From contig SUZD01000013.1 in NCBI GenBank assembly GCA_015060105.1, forward strand, positions 1 to 45,908: a stretch of DNA of 45,908 nt, given 5' to 3'. The notes beneath the pieces are model-generated. The model saw nothing but the letters and a program-made list of their open reading frames with translations. It ran no database searches and was not told the origin of the DNA. Both the position numbers and the translations under genes were made by a program. Shown here piece after piece: positions 32,796 to 42,004 of the stretch. Source of the stretch: Rikenellaceae bacterium. GTDB taxonomy: Bacteria > Bacteroidota > Bacteroidia > Bacteroidales > Rikenellaceae. Positions within the stretch are counted from its first letter, which is position 1; each line of letters begins with the position of its first letter.

Positions 32796-35792
32796 CTATT
32801 TCTCCTCTTTCAGAGCTTTTTTATCTTTCTTAGTCATCATATCGTAAGCGATAGGAGTTGCTACGAATACCGACGAATAAGTACCAACAATGATACCCCA
32901 CAACAGAGCCACAACAAAACCACGAATTACGGTACCACCGAAGATGATGATTGCCAACAGAGTGATGGCGGTTGTAGCCGAGGTGTTGATGGTACGCGCC
33001 AATGTAGAGTTGATAGCGTTGTTGATGTTATCTTTGAGCGAGCGTTTGGGATAGAGAGTGTTGAACTCACGGATACGGTCGAAGATAACCACGGTATCGT
33101 TGATAGAGTAACCGATGATGGTCAGGATTGCTGCGATGAACGATTGGTCAACCTCCAAAGTGAAGGGGAACAAACCGTAGCAGAGCGAGTACAGACCCAT
33201 AACGAGCAGTGCATTGTGAATCAATGAAATCACAGCACCCATACCCCATTGCCATTTCTTGAATCGGATTACAATGTACAAACCGATTGCCAACAACGAG
33301 AATAATACTGCAATAATCGAATTAACCTTGATGTCGTGAGCAACATTAGGACCTACTTTATCCGATTGAAGAATACCGTATGCAGTCTCGTTGGTGTGAG
33401 TGAATTGCTCCTCGGTAAGGCTGTTTGCGAACAGAGGATTCAATGCCTCGTGCAACATTTTGTTTACGGTAGCAGTTGCGCTCTCGCTTTGATCTGCGTG
33501 CAAGTATTGAGTTACGATACGTTTTTGGTTCTCACGCTCGTTACCGAACTGTTTAACCTCGAAGCTTGCGTTCTCTTTGTCGCCAAATACAGCGGTCAAA
33601 GCCTCACGAGCTTGGTCGTCCGAAACGGCTTGGTCGAATTGGATAACGTATGCACGACCACCCGAGAAATCAACACCTTGGTTGAAACCGCGAGTGAAGA
33701 AGCTTACTACGGTAGCAAGGATAAGTACACCCGAAACGATGTACGAAATCTTACGGCCATTGATGAAGTTGATTTTGGTGTTCGACAAGAAGTTTGCGCT
33801 CCATTTGTGCGAGAACTTAACGTTTTTGCCTTTGTCAACGAATGACAAGATAAGCAAACGAGTGATGATAAGACCGCAGAACAACGAAGTGATAACACCG
33901 ATAATCAAAGTGGTTGCGAAACCTTGAACAGGACCAGTACCGAACAAGAACAATACGACACCGGTGATGATGGTAGTGATGTTACCGTCGAGAATAGCCG
34001 AGAATGCGTTCGAGAAACCATCGGCGATAGCGGTCGAAAGGTTTTTACCTGCACGCAACTCCTCTTTGATACGCTCGTAGATAATTACGTTGGCATCGAC
34101 AGCCATACCCATTGTCAAGACGATACCGGCGATACCGGGCAAGGTCAAAACGGCGCCGAACGACGAGAGGATACCCATCATCAAGAATACGTTGCACAAC
34201 AAAGCCAAGTCAGCAAGCCAACCTGCACCGCTGTAGAACAATCCCATGTAGAGAAGTACCAAGCAGAATGCGATAAGGAACGAAATCATACCGAGCTCAA
34301 TCGACTCTTGACCGAGCGAAGGACCTACCACTTTATCATTGATAATACGCGCGGGAGCGGGCAATTTACCCGATTTGAGCAAGTTTGCAAGGTCGGTAGC
34401 CTCTTGGATAGTGAAGTTACCGGTGATTTGCGAACGACCACCTGTAATCTCGCTGTTTACGGTAGGAGCCGAGTAAACATAACCATCAAGAACGATAGCG
34501 ATGCTGCGGTTAAGGTTGTCAGCTGTCATACGAGCCCAAGTGCGAGCACCTGTTGCGTTCATTGTCATATCAACCTCTGCCGAAGAACCTGTTTGAGCAT
34601 AGGTTGCTTGTGCGTTGGTGATAACACCGCCATCGAGGGGTGCTTGACCGTCACGAGTGTTAGCTTTGATAGCGTAGAGTTGGAAAGCGGTGTTAGCCTC
34701 GTCCATACCCTTTGCACCCCACATCAAACGGAGGTCACGGGGGAGGAGAGCTTTAACTTGGGGCAATTCGAGCATCTCGTTTACAGCAGCCATGTCGTAG
34801 CTGTTAGCAACACCAACAACGGGACCACCATACAATTGACCTGCCTCATTCATCCAAGGAGTAAGTTTCGAGAACAAGGGGTTAGCCTTTTTCCAAGCCT
34901 CAATGTTTGCTTTGTTTTGTTGACTTACGCTGTCGCCGAGTTGAGCGAGGAGCTCGTTATCCTCTTCGGTAGCAGTAGCCTCGGTATTCTCCTCGGTGCT
35001 CTCTGCTTGTGCGTTTTGAGCGAGCAAGGTGTTTACTTGGCTCAGGAAGGGGAAAATCTCGTCGTTGTTGTAGGTAGCCCAGAACTCCAACGAAGCAGTA
35101 CCTTGCAAAAGGTCACGAACACGCTCGGGCTCTTTAACGCCGGGCAACTCAACCAAGATACGGTTGTTTTCGAGTTGTTGAACGTTGGGTTGTGTTACAC
35201 CGAAACGGTCGATACGGCTACGCAAAATGTTGAACGAGTTGTCAAATGCGCTTTTAGACTCGGTACGAAGAACCTCGATAACCTCGCTGTTGCTGCTTTG
35301 AGCGTTGATGTACTCTTTGAGCTCAGGAGTGTTGAAGAGAGGTGCGAGGGGTGCGCCACCCGAAATTTCGTCATAAGCGTTAGCGAAAGTGGTGATGAAG
35401 TCTGCGCTGGTAGCTTGTGCCTCGCGAGCTTTGCCGAGAGCCTCGTTAAACATAGGATCTTGGTTGTAGTTCGACAACGCACGAATTACATCTTCGGGCG
35501 AAATCTCCAACATCACGTTCATACCGCCACGAAGGTCAAGACCGAGGTTCAACTCTTTCTCTTTTACCTCGCGGTAGTTAAACTCAACGAAACCGAGGTT
35601 GTAAACGGTCTCGTTTTTAACAGAGTCCAGATAAGCAATCTCTTTCATTGCTTGTTGCTCCGGAGCAAATTGTGCGGCATATTCGGCCGCATCGCGCTCT
35701 ACACTTCGGCTTACAAAAGTAAACGAGAGGTGGTAAGCGCAGGCGAGTGCAGCGAGCACTGCCAACAGTTTAAGTGCACCTTTGTTTTGCAT
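32796..35792 (-). CDS. secDF: Protein translocase subunit SecDF (fused SecD and SecF)
   Basis: 998-residue inner-membrane protein that uses the proton gradient to help pull secreted proteins through SecYEG. The SecD half has the N-terminal membrane helix, the P1 head with NLGLDLRGGMNVMLEI, and the membrane core. The SecF half has GVDFSGGRAYVIQF and FKKWQWGMGAVISLIHNALLV. Twelve membrane helices are expected. Fused SecDF is the rule in Bacteroidetes. A long insertion rich in Gln, Glu and Thr (about 260-300) lies in the SecD periplasmic part. A -7 box at 35855-35862 drives it, with a leader of about 55 bases. Confidence 0.96.
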   Translation of the reverse strand: MQNKGALKLLAVLAALACAYHLSFTFVSRSVERDAAEYAAQFAPEQQAMKEIAYLDSVKNETVYNLGFVEFNYREVKEKELNLGLDLRGGMNVMLEISPEDVIRALSNYNQDPMFNEALGKAREAQATSADFITTFANAYDEISGGAPLAPLFNTPELKEYINAQSSNSEVIEVLRTESKSAFDNSFNILRSRIDRFGVTQPNVQQLENNRILVELPGVKEPERVRDLLQGTASLEFWATYNNDEIFPFLSQVNTLLAQNAQAESTEENTEATATEEDNELLAQLGDSVSQQNKANIEAWKKANPLFSKLTPWMNEAGQLYGGPVVGVANSYDMAAVNEMLELPQVKALLPRDLRLMWGAKGMDEANTAFQLYAIKANTRDGQAPLDGGVITNAQATYAQTGSSAEVDMTMNATGARTWARMTADNLNRSIAIVLDGYVYSAPTVNSEITGGRSQITGNFTIQEATDLANLLKSGKLPAPARIINDKVVGPSLGQESIELGMISFLIAFCLVLLYMGLFYSGAGWLADLALLCNVFLMMGILSSFGAVLTLPGIAGIVLTMGMAVDANVIIYERIKEELRAGKNLSTAIADGFSNAFSAILDGNITTIITGVVLFLFGTGPVQGFATTLIIGVITSLFCGLIITRLLILSFVDKGKNVKFSHKWSANFLSNTKINFINGRKISYIVSGVLILATVVSFFTRGFNQGVDFSGGRAYVIQFDQAVSDDQAREALTAVFGDKENASFEVKQFGNERENQKRIVTQYLHADQSESATATVNKMLHEALNPLFANSLTEEQFTHTNETAYGILQSDKVGPNVAHDIKVNSIIAVLFSLLAIGLYIVIRFKKWQWGMGAVISLIHNALLVMGLYSLCYGLFPFTLEVDQSFIAAILTIIGYSINDTVVIFDRIREFNTLYPKRSLKDNINNAINSTLARTINTSATTAITLLAIIIFGGTVIRGFVVALLWGIIVGTYSSVFVATPIAYDMMTKKDKKALKEEK

Positions 35793-35854
35793 TTTGAAAT
35801 GATTTTATTTAGTTTTAATTGTTATTGCGTTTATAGTATGCTCACAATAGAGCG

Positions 35855-35862
35855 CAAAAGTA
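35855..35862 (-). promoter_or_regulatory. -7 box of secDF
   Basis: On the minus strand this reads TACTTTTG, a perfect -7 box, 62 bases before the ATG. Confidence 0.5.
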
Positions 35863-35918
35863 CGAAAAAACTTTCTAAAAACAATATAAATATAGGCATA
35901 ATATTGTCTAAAAAGCAT

Positions 35919-35956
35919 AAAAAAGCCGTCGCGACACTTCGTCGGACGGCTTTTTT
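35919..35956 (-). terminator. Terminator after dnaK
   Basis: GCCGTC (35925-35930) pairs with GACGGC (35945-35950), with an inner CGAC/GTCG stem and U residues on the minus strand, 20 bases past the dnaK stop. Confidence 0.75.
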
Positions 35957-35975
35957 GAGTAGTTATATTCGAGAA

Positions 35976-37883
35976 CTATTTAACCTCTTCGAAATCTACA
36001 TCGGTTACGTCGTTCTTGCCTTGCTCTTGTGCACCGGCACCGGGGTTGCCTTGTGCGCCAGCGTTTTGAGCACCAGCTGCTTGGCTTGCAGCGTAGATGT
36101 CTTGGCTTGCAGCCTGCCAAGCGTTGTTCAACTCGGCAGTGTAGGTGTCAATATCGGCAAGGTTTTGAGCTTTGTGAGCCTCTTTGAGTTTGCCGAGAGC
36201 ACCCTCGATAGCCGATTTCTTGTCGGCAGGAATCTTGTCACCATACTCTTTGAGTTGTTTCTCGGTCGAGAAAATCATCGAGTCAGCGGTGTTGATTTTG
36301 TCGATACGCTCTTTCTCCTCTTTGTCCTTAGCCTCGTTGGCTTTGGCCTCGTCGCGCATACGTTGAATCTCTTGCTCGGTCAAGCCGCTCGAAGCCTCGA
36401 TACGAATCTTTTGCTCTTTGCCGGTGCCTTTGTCTTTGGCCGAAACATTGAGAATACCGTTTGCGTCGATGTCGAAAGTAACCTCGATTTGAGGAACACC
36501 ACGGGGCGCAGCGGGAATACCGTCCAAGTGGAAACGGCCGATGCTCTTGTTGTCGCGAGCCATAGGACGCTCTCCTTGACATACGTTAATCTCAACGCTG
36601 GGTTGGTTGTCTTGTGCTGTCGAGAACACCTCGCTCTTACGAGTAGGGATAGTGGTGTTGGCCTCGATGAGTTTTGTGAACACACCACCCAAAGTCTCGA
36701 TACCGAGCGACAGAGGAGTTACGTCCAACAGAAGAACGTCTTTAACCTCGCCGGTCAATACACCTCCTTGAATAGCAGCACCGATAGCTACAACCTCATC
36801 GGGGTTTACGCTACGGTTGGGAGCTTTACCGAAGAACTCTTCAACCACCTTTTGAACGGCGGGGATACGGGTCGAACCACCCACGAGGATAACCTCGTCG
36901 ATTTGCGATGCGCTCAAACCTGCATCACGCAAAGCGATACGGCAAGGCTCGATTGTCGAACGGATAAGATTGTCTGCCAACGCCTCGAATTTAGCACGAG
37001 TAAGTGTTACGTTCAAGTGTTGGGGAATACCATTCACGGGAGCGATGTAGGGGAGGTTGATCTCGGTAGTTACCGAACTCGAAAGTTCGATTTTAGCCTT
37101 CTCTGCGGCCTCTTTCAAACGTTGGAGAGCCATCGGATCTTGACGCAAATCGATGTTGTGCTCGGCACGGAATTGCTCTGCCAAGAAGTCGATGATTACG
37201 TGGTCGAAATCATCACCTCCGAGGTGGGTGTCACCATTGGTCGATTTAACCTCAAATACGCCGTCGCCCAACTCCAAAATCGAGATATCGAAGGTACCGC
37301 CACCGAGGTCATAAACTGCGATTTTCATATCGCTGCTCTTCTTGTCAAGACCATAAGCCAAAGCCGCTGCGGTAGGCTCGTTGATGATACGTTTAACTTT
37401 CAGACCTGCAATCTCTCCGGCCTCTTTGGTAGCCTGACGTTGCGAATCCGAGAAGTATGCGGGTACGGTGATAACGGCCTCGGTAACCTCTTGTCCGAGG
37501 TAGTCCTCTGCGGTCTTTTTCATCTTTTGCAGAGTGATAGCCGAAATCTCTTGCGGAGTATATTGACGGTCGTCAATCTCGACACGAGGGGTGTTGCCCG
37601 CACCACGCACTACATTATAAGGTACGCGGTTGATATCGCTTTGAACGGCGTCAAAGGTCTCGCCCATGAATCGTTTAATCGAGAAGATAGTTTTCTTGGG
37701 GTTTGTGATGGCTTGACGTTTTGCAGGATCTCCCACTTTGCGCTCGCCACCATCGGTGAATGCTACGATAGAGGGGGTTGTGCGGTGTCCCTCACTGTTA
37801 GGGATAACAACGGGCTCGTTACCCTCCATTACTGCAACGCACGAGTTGGTTGTTCCCAAGTCAATACCAATAATCTTTGCCAT
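35976..37883 (-). CDS. dnaK: Molecular chaperone DnaK (Hsp70)
   Basis: 635 residues. ATP-dependent chaperone working with DnaJ and GrpE. The actin-like ATPase domain begins [20 protein letters not shown] and contains [14 protein letters not shown]. The substrate-binding domain includes [17 protein letters not shown]. The C-terminal lid ends [11 protein letters not shown], the usual EEVD-like acidic tail. grpE and dnaJ are not adjacent. The 337-base region upstream, shared with a small divergent HTH gene, has four TGCCAA elements and a possible sigma-54-like site but no clear TAnnTTTG box, suggesting that dnaK is not transcribed from an ordinary housekeeping promoter. Confidence 0.97.
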   Translation of the reverse strand: MAKIIGIDLGTTNSCVAVMEGNEPVVIPNSEGHRTTPSIVAFTDGGERKVGDPAKRQAITNPKKTIFSIKRFMGETFDAVQSDINRVPYNVVRGAGNTPRVEIDDRQYTPQEISAITLQKMKKTAEDYLGQEVTEAVITVPAYFSDSQRQATKEAGEIAGLKVKRIINEPTAAALAYGLDKKSSDMKIAVYDLGGGTFDISILELGDGVFEVKSTNGDTHLGGDDFDHVIIDFLAEQFRAEHNIDLRQDPMALQRLKEAAEKAKIELSSSVTTEINLPYIAPVNGIPQHLNVTLTRAKFEALADNLIRSTIEPCRIALRDAGLSASQIDEVILVGGSTRIPAVQKVVEEFFGKAPNRSVNPDEVVAIGAAIQGGVLTGEVKDVLLLDVTPLSLGIETLGGVFTKLIEANTTIPTRKSEVFSTAQDNQPSVEINVCQGERPMARDNKSIGRFHLDGIPAAPRGVPQIEVTFDIDANGILNVSAKDKGTGKEQKIRIEASSGLTEQEIQRMRDEAKANEAKDKEEKERIDKINTADSMIFSTEKQLKEYGDKIPADKKSAIEGALGKLKEAHKAQNLADIDTYTAELNNAWQAASQDIYAASQAAGAQNAGAQGNPGAGAQEQGKNDVTDVDFEEVK

Positions 37884-38220
37884 AGTTTAATAAATTTTAT
37901 AGGTTTTAATTTGTTTTCTGTTTTTTTTTGAGCTGTCTGCGAATTTTTTTCGCGTTCGATATTAAAAGTTCTCAAATGGTGTGCCAATGCGTTTTTTAAT
38001 AGTAGAGTAGGGCTTTTTCTGCCAAAAAGGTGTGATGTTGGCAGAAAAGACTGCCAATTGGACTGCCAAATCGTCAGAAATGTCGGCATTTAGCGACGAG
38101 AAAGTGCTGTGACGGCATTTTGTTCATGAAAAAAAATATTGCACGAAGTTTGGTAAACTCAAAAAAAGTTCTTAATTTAGCAAACAGAAATCGCAAACAA
38201 ATTTTTAAACTACTTATAAT
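37884..38220. promoter_or_regulatory. Region between dnaK and the HTH gene: TGCCAA repeats
   Basis: This 337-base gap has no gene. TGCCAA occurs at about 37983, 38020, 38053 and 38065, with the reverse form TTGGCA at about 38038. On the dnaK strand two copies of TTGGCAGTC lie 12 bases apart. A TGGCAC-N5-TTGAG stretch at about 37970-37987 (minus strand) resembles a sigma-54 promoter with a poor -12 part, about 90 bases before the dnaK ATG. The plus-strand promoter of the HTH gene is at 38149-38180. The repeats are probably binding sites, but the protein that binds them is unknown. Confidence 0.4.
38149..38180 (+). promoter_or_regulatory. Promoter of the small HTH gene
   Basis: TTTG at 38149-38152, a 20-base spacer, and TAATTTAG at 38173-38180 (one mismatch from TAnnTTTG). 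The ATG is 40 bases downstream. Confidence 0.5.
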
Positions 38221-38466
38221 ATGATTATTACTTTTAACGAGTTGCGTCGTATCAAAGACAAATTGCCCAGTGGCAGTTCGCAACGCATCGCAGATGAATT
38301 GGGACTTGATGTAGATACAGTTAGAAACTACTTCGGCGGTCGTCACTTTGAAGCACAAGAGAGTGTTGGTGTTCACTACGAGAAGGGACCCGACGGAGGT
38401 GTTGTAACTTTGGACGATACAGCAATCCTTGACGCTGCAATGCGTATCTTGAACGAGCTCAAATAG
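38221..38466 (+). CDS. Small helix-turn-helix DNA-binding protein
   Basis: 81 residues with an HTH at about 18-45: SSQRIADELGLDVDTVRNYF fits a helix-turn-helix with recognition helix VDTVRNYFGG. The second half (GPDGGVVTLDDTAILDAAMRILN) is an acidic helical tail. Close relatives appear to be common and well conserved across Bacteroidales as uncharacterised DNA-binding proteins. It is divergent from dnaK and has its own promoter and terminator, so it is a single-gene unit. Whether it controls dnaK or binds the TGCCAA sites between them is an open idea. Confidence 0.75.
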   Translation: MIITFNELRRIKDKLPSGSSQRIADELGLDVDTVRNYFGGRHFEAQESVGVHYEKGPDGGVVTLDDTAILDAAMRILNELK

Positions 38467-38476
38467 TTTAGAAGCA

Positions 38477-38508
38477 AAAAAAGGGTGTCCAAAAGTGGAT
38501 ACCCTTTT
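38477..38508 (+). terminator. Terminator of the small HTH gene
   Basis: AAGGGTGTCC (38481-38490) pairs with GGATACCCTT (38497-38506), with one G-U pair, followed by a short T run. Confidence 0.75.
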
Positions 38509-38521
38509 TACTTGTATATAA

Positions 38522-38547
38522 AGCGGGGTGCCCATCGGCACCCCGCT
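38522..38547 (-). terminator. Terminator of the nfn genes
   Basis: AGCGGGGTGCC (38522-38532) pairs perfectly with GGCACCCCGCT (38537-38547) around a 4-base loop, just past the nfnB stop. Confidence 0.7.
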
Positions 38548-38556
38548 TACTTTTAT

Positions 38557-39939
38557 CTACTTATTGAGATATTCGAGAATTGATTTTGCAGCTTGTCGTC
38601 CTGCACCCATGGCGAGGATAACGGTTGCGGCACCTGTTACAGCGTCGCCACCTGCGAAAACGCCCTCACGCGAGGTTGCACCACCCTCATCGGCAACGAT
38701 ACCGCCGCGACGAGTCGTTTCAAGTCCGTTGGTAGTCGAAGCAATCAGCGGGTTGGGTGATGTTCCGAGAGCCATGATTACTTGTTCGCACTCAATCTCG
38801 AACTCGCTACCTTCGATAGCGATGGGACGACGACGACCCGACTCATCGGGCTCACCGAGCTCCATGCGGATACAACGAATACTGCGAACTTTGCCACTCT
38901 CGTCACCGAGAATCTCCAACGGATTGCACAACATACGGAATTCGATACCCTCCTCTTTGGCGTGGTGTACCTCCTCTTTACGTGCGGGAAGCTCCTCTTC
39001 CGAGCGACGATAAACGATGAAAGCCTCCGAGCCGAGACGTTTTGCAGTACGCACAGCGTCCATAGCCACATTACCACCTCCGACAACAACGGTGCGTCCC
39101 TCTTTGAGAATGGGTGTGTCGTATTCGGGGTCGTAGGCGTGCATCAGGTTGGCGCGAGTAAGGAACTCGTTAGCCGAAACAACGCCATTGAGGTTCTCGC
39201 CGGGGATACCCATAAACATAGGAAGACCCGCACCCGAGCCGATGAAAACAGCGTCGTAACCCTCGTTGTCCATCAACGAGTCGATAGTTACGGTGCGACC
39301 TACGATAACATCTGTTTCGATATCTACGCCCAAAGCGGTAACCTTCTCAATCTCTTTGGCCATAATCTTGTCTTTGGGCAGACGGAATTCGGGAATACCG
39401 TAAACGAGTACGCCACCTGCTTTGTGCAGAGCCTCGAAGATTTTAACTTCGCAACCCGCTTTGGCAAGGTCGGCAGCGCAAGCCAAACCTGCGGGACCCG
39501 AGCCGATGATAGCAACACGTTTGCCGTTTGAGGGAGCAACATTAACCTTTGCTCCGCCGTTTTGATGGCTCCAATCGCCTACGAAACGTTCCAATTTACC
39601 GATGGCAACGCTCTCGCCTTTGACTCCGAGGATACACGAGCCCTCGCATTGATTCTCTTGTGGGCATACACGACCGCAAACCGAAGCCAACAGACTATCC
39701 TCCGAGATAATCTCTGCTGCGCGAGCAATGTCGCCTTTCGAGATTTGCTCGATGAAGTCGGGAATACGGATTGAAACGGGGCAGTGAGCCACGCATCGAG
39801 GATTTTTGCAATGCAAACAGCGGCTGGCCTCTGTTTGAGCCTCTTCGAGGTTGTAACCGTAGCACACCTCTTCGAAATTTTTGGCGCGTTCTGCGGGATC
39901 TTGCTCGCGAACGGGCACTCTGGGTATTTTGTTTGCCAT
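38557..39939 (-). CDS. nfnB: NfnB-type NADPH oxidoreductase subunit (glutamate synthase small-chain family)
   Basis: 460 residues of the GltD-like flavoprotein family, with N-terminal iron-sulfur ligands (CLHCKNPRCVAHCPV and CGRVCPQENQCEGSC), a first FAD-binding fold (VAIIGSGPAGLACAADLAKA) and an NADP-binding fold (VVVGGGNVAMDAVRTAKRLG). Alone it could be called glutamate synthase small chain. The partner gene immediately upstream (10 bases) encodes a NfnA-like subunit, so the pair is best read as the NADH-dependent reduced ferredoxin:NADP+ oxidoreductase, an electron-bifurcating enzyme of anaerobes. No large glutamate synthase subunit is nearby. Confidence 0.85.
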   Translation of the reverse strand: MANKIPRVPVREQDPAERAKNFEEVCYGYNLEEAQTEASRCLHCKNPRCVAHCPVSIRIPDFIEQISKGDIARAAEIISEDSLLASVCGRVCPQENQCEGSCILGVKGESVAIGKLERFVGDWSHQNGGAKVNVAPSNGKRVAIIGSGPAGLACAADLAKAGCEVKIFEALHKAGGVLVYGIPEFRLPKDKIMAKEIEKVTALGVDIETDVIVGRTVTIDSLMDNEGYDAVFIGSGAGLPMFMGIPGENLNGVVSANEFLTRANLMHAYDPEYDTPILKEGRTVVVGGGNVAMDAVRTAKRLGSEAFIVYRRSEEELPARKEEVHHAKEEGIEFRMLCNPLEILGDESGKVRSIRCIRMELGEPDESGRRRPIAIEGSEFEIECEQVIMALGTSPNPLIASTTNGLETTRRGGIVADEGGATSREGVFAGGDAVTGAATVILAMGAGRQAAKSILEYLNK

Positions 39940-39948
39940 AGGTATCTT

Positions 39949-40833
39949 CTATTTATCAAGTCCGATTTTACATTGGTGTCCGGCAGCACGCTCTTCGGCG
40001 ATTTTGCGGGCACGATCTTCGAGGTCGCGGTACATACGGCTGCGACGCATAGCCTCGTCGAAATCGACCTTCGAGCCGTCGAACTCGGGGCCCTCAACGC
40101 ACGCAAATCGAGTTTTGCCATCAACGGTGATACGGCATGCGCCACACATACCTGTTCCATCAACCATCACGGGGTTCATACTAACGATGATGGGGAGGTT
40201 GTATTTGCCTGCGGTCAGAGTGACGAACTTCATCATGATAAGCGGTCCGATAGCCACAACTTGATCGTATTGTTTGCCCTCTTTCTCGATAAGTTCGCTC
40301 ATAAGGCCTGTTACAAGTCCTTTGTAGCCGGCGCTACCATCATCGGTTGCGATGTAGAGGTTGCCTGCAACGGCTCTCATCTCGTCGGTCATAATCAGAG
40401 TCTCGGCATTTTTTGCACCGATGATTACATCTGCTTTTACGCCGTGCTCTGCGAGCCATTTAACTTGGGGATATACGGGAGCAGCGCCCACGCCACCTGC
40501 AACGAACAGGATTCTCTTTTTCGAGAGGCTCTCGATGTTTTCCGAAACGAACTCCGACGGGTGACCGAGAGGACCTGCGAAGTCGCAAATCGAGTCGCCT
40601 TCGTTATAAGCAACGAGTTTCTTGGTACTTATTCCGATTGCTTGGATAACAATGGTTACACTACCTTGTTGAGTGTCGTAATCGGCAATGGTAAGCGGAA
40701 TACGCTCGCCTTTCTCATCGACGCGAACAATGATGAATTGTCCGGGTTTTGCAGCGGCAGCCACGCGTGGTGCGTGAATACGCATCAATGTAATATCGGG
40801 CGTGAGTTGCTTTTTTTCTAAAATCTTAAACAT
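39949..40833 (-). CDS. nfnA: NfnA-type ferredoxin-NADP+ reductase subunit
   Basis: 294 residues of the dihydroorotate dehydrogenase electron-transfer (PyrK-like) family. The N-terminal FAD domain (PGQFIIVRVDEKGERIPLTI) precedes an NAD-binding domain (LFVAGGVGAAPVYPQVKWL). A C-terminal [2Fe-2S] site has cysteines in MCGACRITVDGK and RFACVEGPEFDG. With nfnB it should form the cytoplasmic NfnAB complex that balances NADH, NADPH and ferredoxin. It starts 31 bases after the DUF1573 gene and may be transcribed with it. I see no strong -7 box in that gap. Confidence 0.85.
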   Translation of the reverse strand: MFKILEKKQLTPDITLMRIHAPRVAAAAKPGQFIIVRVDEKGERIPLTIADYDTQQGSVTIVIQAIGISTKKLVAYNEGDSICDFAGPLGHPSEFVSENIESLSKKRILFVAGGVGAAPVYPQVKWLAEHGVKADVIIGAKNAETLIMTDEMRAVAGNLYIATDDGSAGYKGLVTGLMSELIEKEGKQYDQVVAIGPLIMMKFVTLTAGKYNLPIIVSMNPVMVDGTGMCGACRITVDGKTRFACVEGPEFDGSKVDFDEAMRRSRMYRDLEDRARKIAEERAAGHQCKIGLDK

Positions 40834-40864
40834 TATTCAGTCTGTTTTATGCTCTTGTTTTGGG

Positions 40865-41950
40865 TTATTCCATTTTAATTTTGGCTCTCGCTTTGAGTTG
40901 GAAGTAGGGCCTGATAGGGTCGTTTGTAATGATAGAAACGGCATCGTTAATCTCGGCCGAGCCGTACTTATCAGGCTGTAAAACCATATCAAAGGTTACA
41001 CTCTCTTCTTTTTCAAGTCGGGTTCCAACCGGCAAAGTTATGAAAAAATGTTGAGGTTTGTTCTCTATCCAGCGAATAATCAATGGGTCGTCACCCTTGT
41101 TGGTTAGTGTAACTCGGTGACGATAAACCTTTTGCCCTCCGAAAAAGAGTGTTCCGAAGTCGTGTGTGCGACACGAAAAAGAGGCGACGGGAGCCGTATC
41201 GTAATCGATTTCGTCGAAATTGTCGATAGCAATAGCCGCAGTATAAATGGTGTGATGCGAACGCTTGCCGCCAATCTCAATACCGAACTTGTCAATAAGA
41301 CGACCATATTTCGCACGCAGCTTGGTCAAGTCATACATTATATTTATCTGTCCGCGCTCGTTGGGAGCAATGCTTTGCGGAAGTTCGACTTTGAGCAGAC
41401 CGCTTTGTTTCTCGAAATAGAGTTTGGGGTGCAATGTGCGTTGCGAGGTGTTTACATATTCGACAACCGTTGACTGCATACCCCCATTTTGAATTGTGCC
41501 AAAACCGAATGAGTTGCGACTTAATCGCAAACCCTCAATCATATAGTACGGAAAGTCATCTTCTACTGTTCTGGGACGAGGTGTCACCACTCCTTTGATA
41601 ATAAGAGTTTGTCGCCTGTCGCCGTTGAGTATAACATTTATGCTCTTCGAGAAGTCATCGGGTCGCCCTGCGGGGTCGAAGCTAACCTCTATCTCGAAAC
41701 GCTCATCGGGTGCAATCGGTTTGGTGGGGTGGTCGGTCGATGTGCAGCCACACGAGGTCGATATGCGGGTTATCACAATAGGCTTGTCGGTCGCATTTAC
41801 GCCACTGAATGTGTGACTTACAACTCCATCAACCTCCTTGATGGTGCCGAAATCCCACTCCGAATGGTCGAACGTAAGCTCCTGCCCCCAAGTCGAAAAG
41901 ACCGAGAGGAGCATAATACATAATAGATATATATATCGCGTGGTGTTCAA
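40865..41950 (-). CDS. Exported DUF1573 protein (probable TTG start)
   Basis: 361 residues with a signal peptide (about 1-22) and tandem immunoglobulin-like DUF1573 repeats. The first repeat has the hallmark DFGTIKE...ISTSCGCTSTDHPT. Later repeats start around SFGFGTIQNGG and HDFGTLFFGGQ. Many Bacteroidetes encode such exported proteins; their role is unclear. The frame has no ATG before the signal sequence: the first usable codon is TTG at 41950, 26 bases after a perfect -7 box at 41977-41984. An internal ATG (MLLSVFSTWGQ) would leave a very short signal, so TTG is preferred with moderate confidence. Confidence 0.78.
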   Translation of the reverse strand: MNTTRYIYLLCIMLLSVFSTWGQELTFDHSEWDFGTIKEVDGVVSHTFSGVNATDKPIVITRISTSCGCTSTDHPTKPIAPDERFEIEVSFDPAGRPDDFSKSINVILNGDRRQTLIIKGVVTPRPRTVEDDFPYYMIEGLRLSRNSFGFGTIQNGGMQSTVVEYVNTSQRTLHPKLYFEKQSGLLKVELPQSIAPNERGQINIMYDLTKLRAKYGRLIDKFGIEIGGKRSHHTIYTAAIAIDNFDEIDYDTAPVASFSCRTHDFGTLFFGGQKVYRHRVTLTNKGDDPLIIRWIENKPQHFFITLPVGTRLEKEESVTFDMVLQPDKYGSAEINDAVSIITNDPIRPYFQLKARAKIKME

Positions 41951-41976
41951 GAAATAACAAAATGTTAAATTTTCGA

Positions 41977-41984
41977 CAAATGTA
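41977..41984 (-). promoter_or_regulatory. -7 box of the DUF1573 gene
   Basis: On the minus strand this reads TACATTTG, perfect, placed so that the TTG start at 41950 has a leader of about 20 bases. Confidence 0.55.
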
Positions 41985-42004
41985 TATTTATTTTTCGATA
42001 TTAA

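Noticed and set aside
33924-37931. A 1335-codon open frame on the plus strand across dnaK and secDF
   Set aside because: It is antisense to two certain genes and crosses the gap between them. Long antisense frames here follow from the codon choice of the sense genes (few TTA, CTA and TCA codons), and the translation shows no domain or sensible composition.
37884-38220. A CIRCE (HrcA) element before dnaK
   Set aside because: I looked for a 9-base inverted repeat with a 9-base spacer of the CIRCE type and saw none; only the TGCCAA elements are present.
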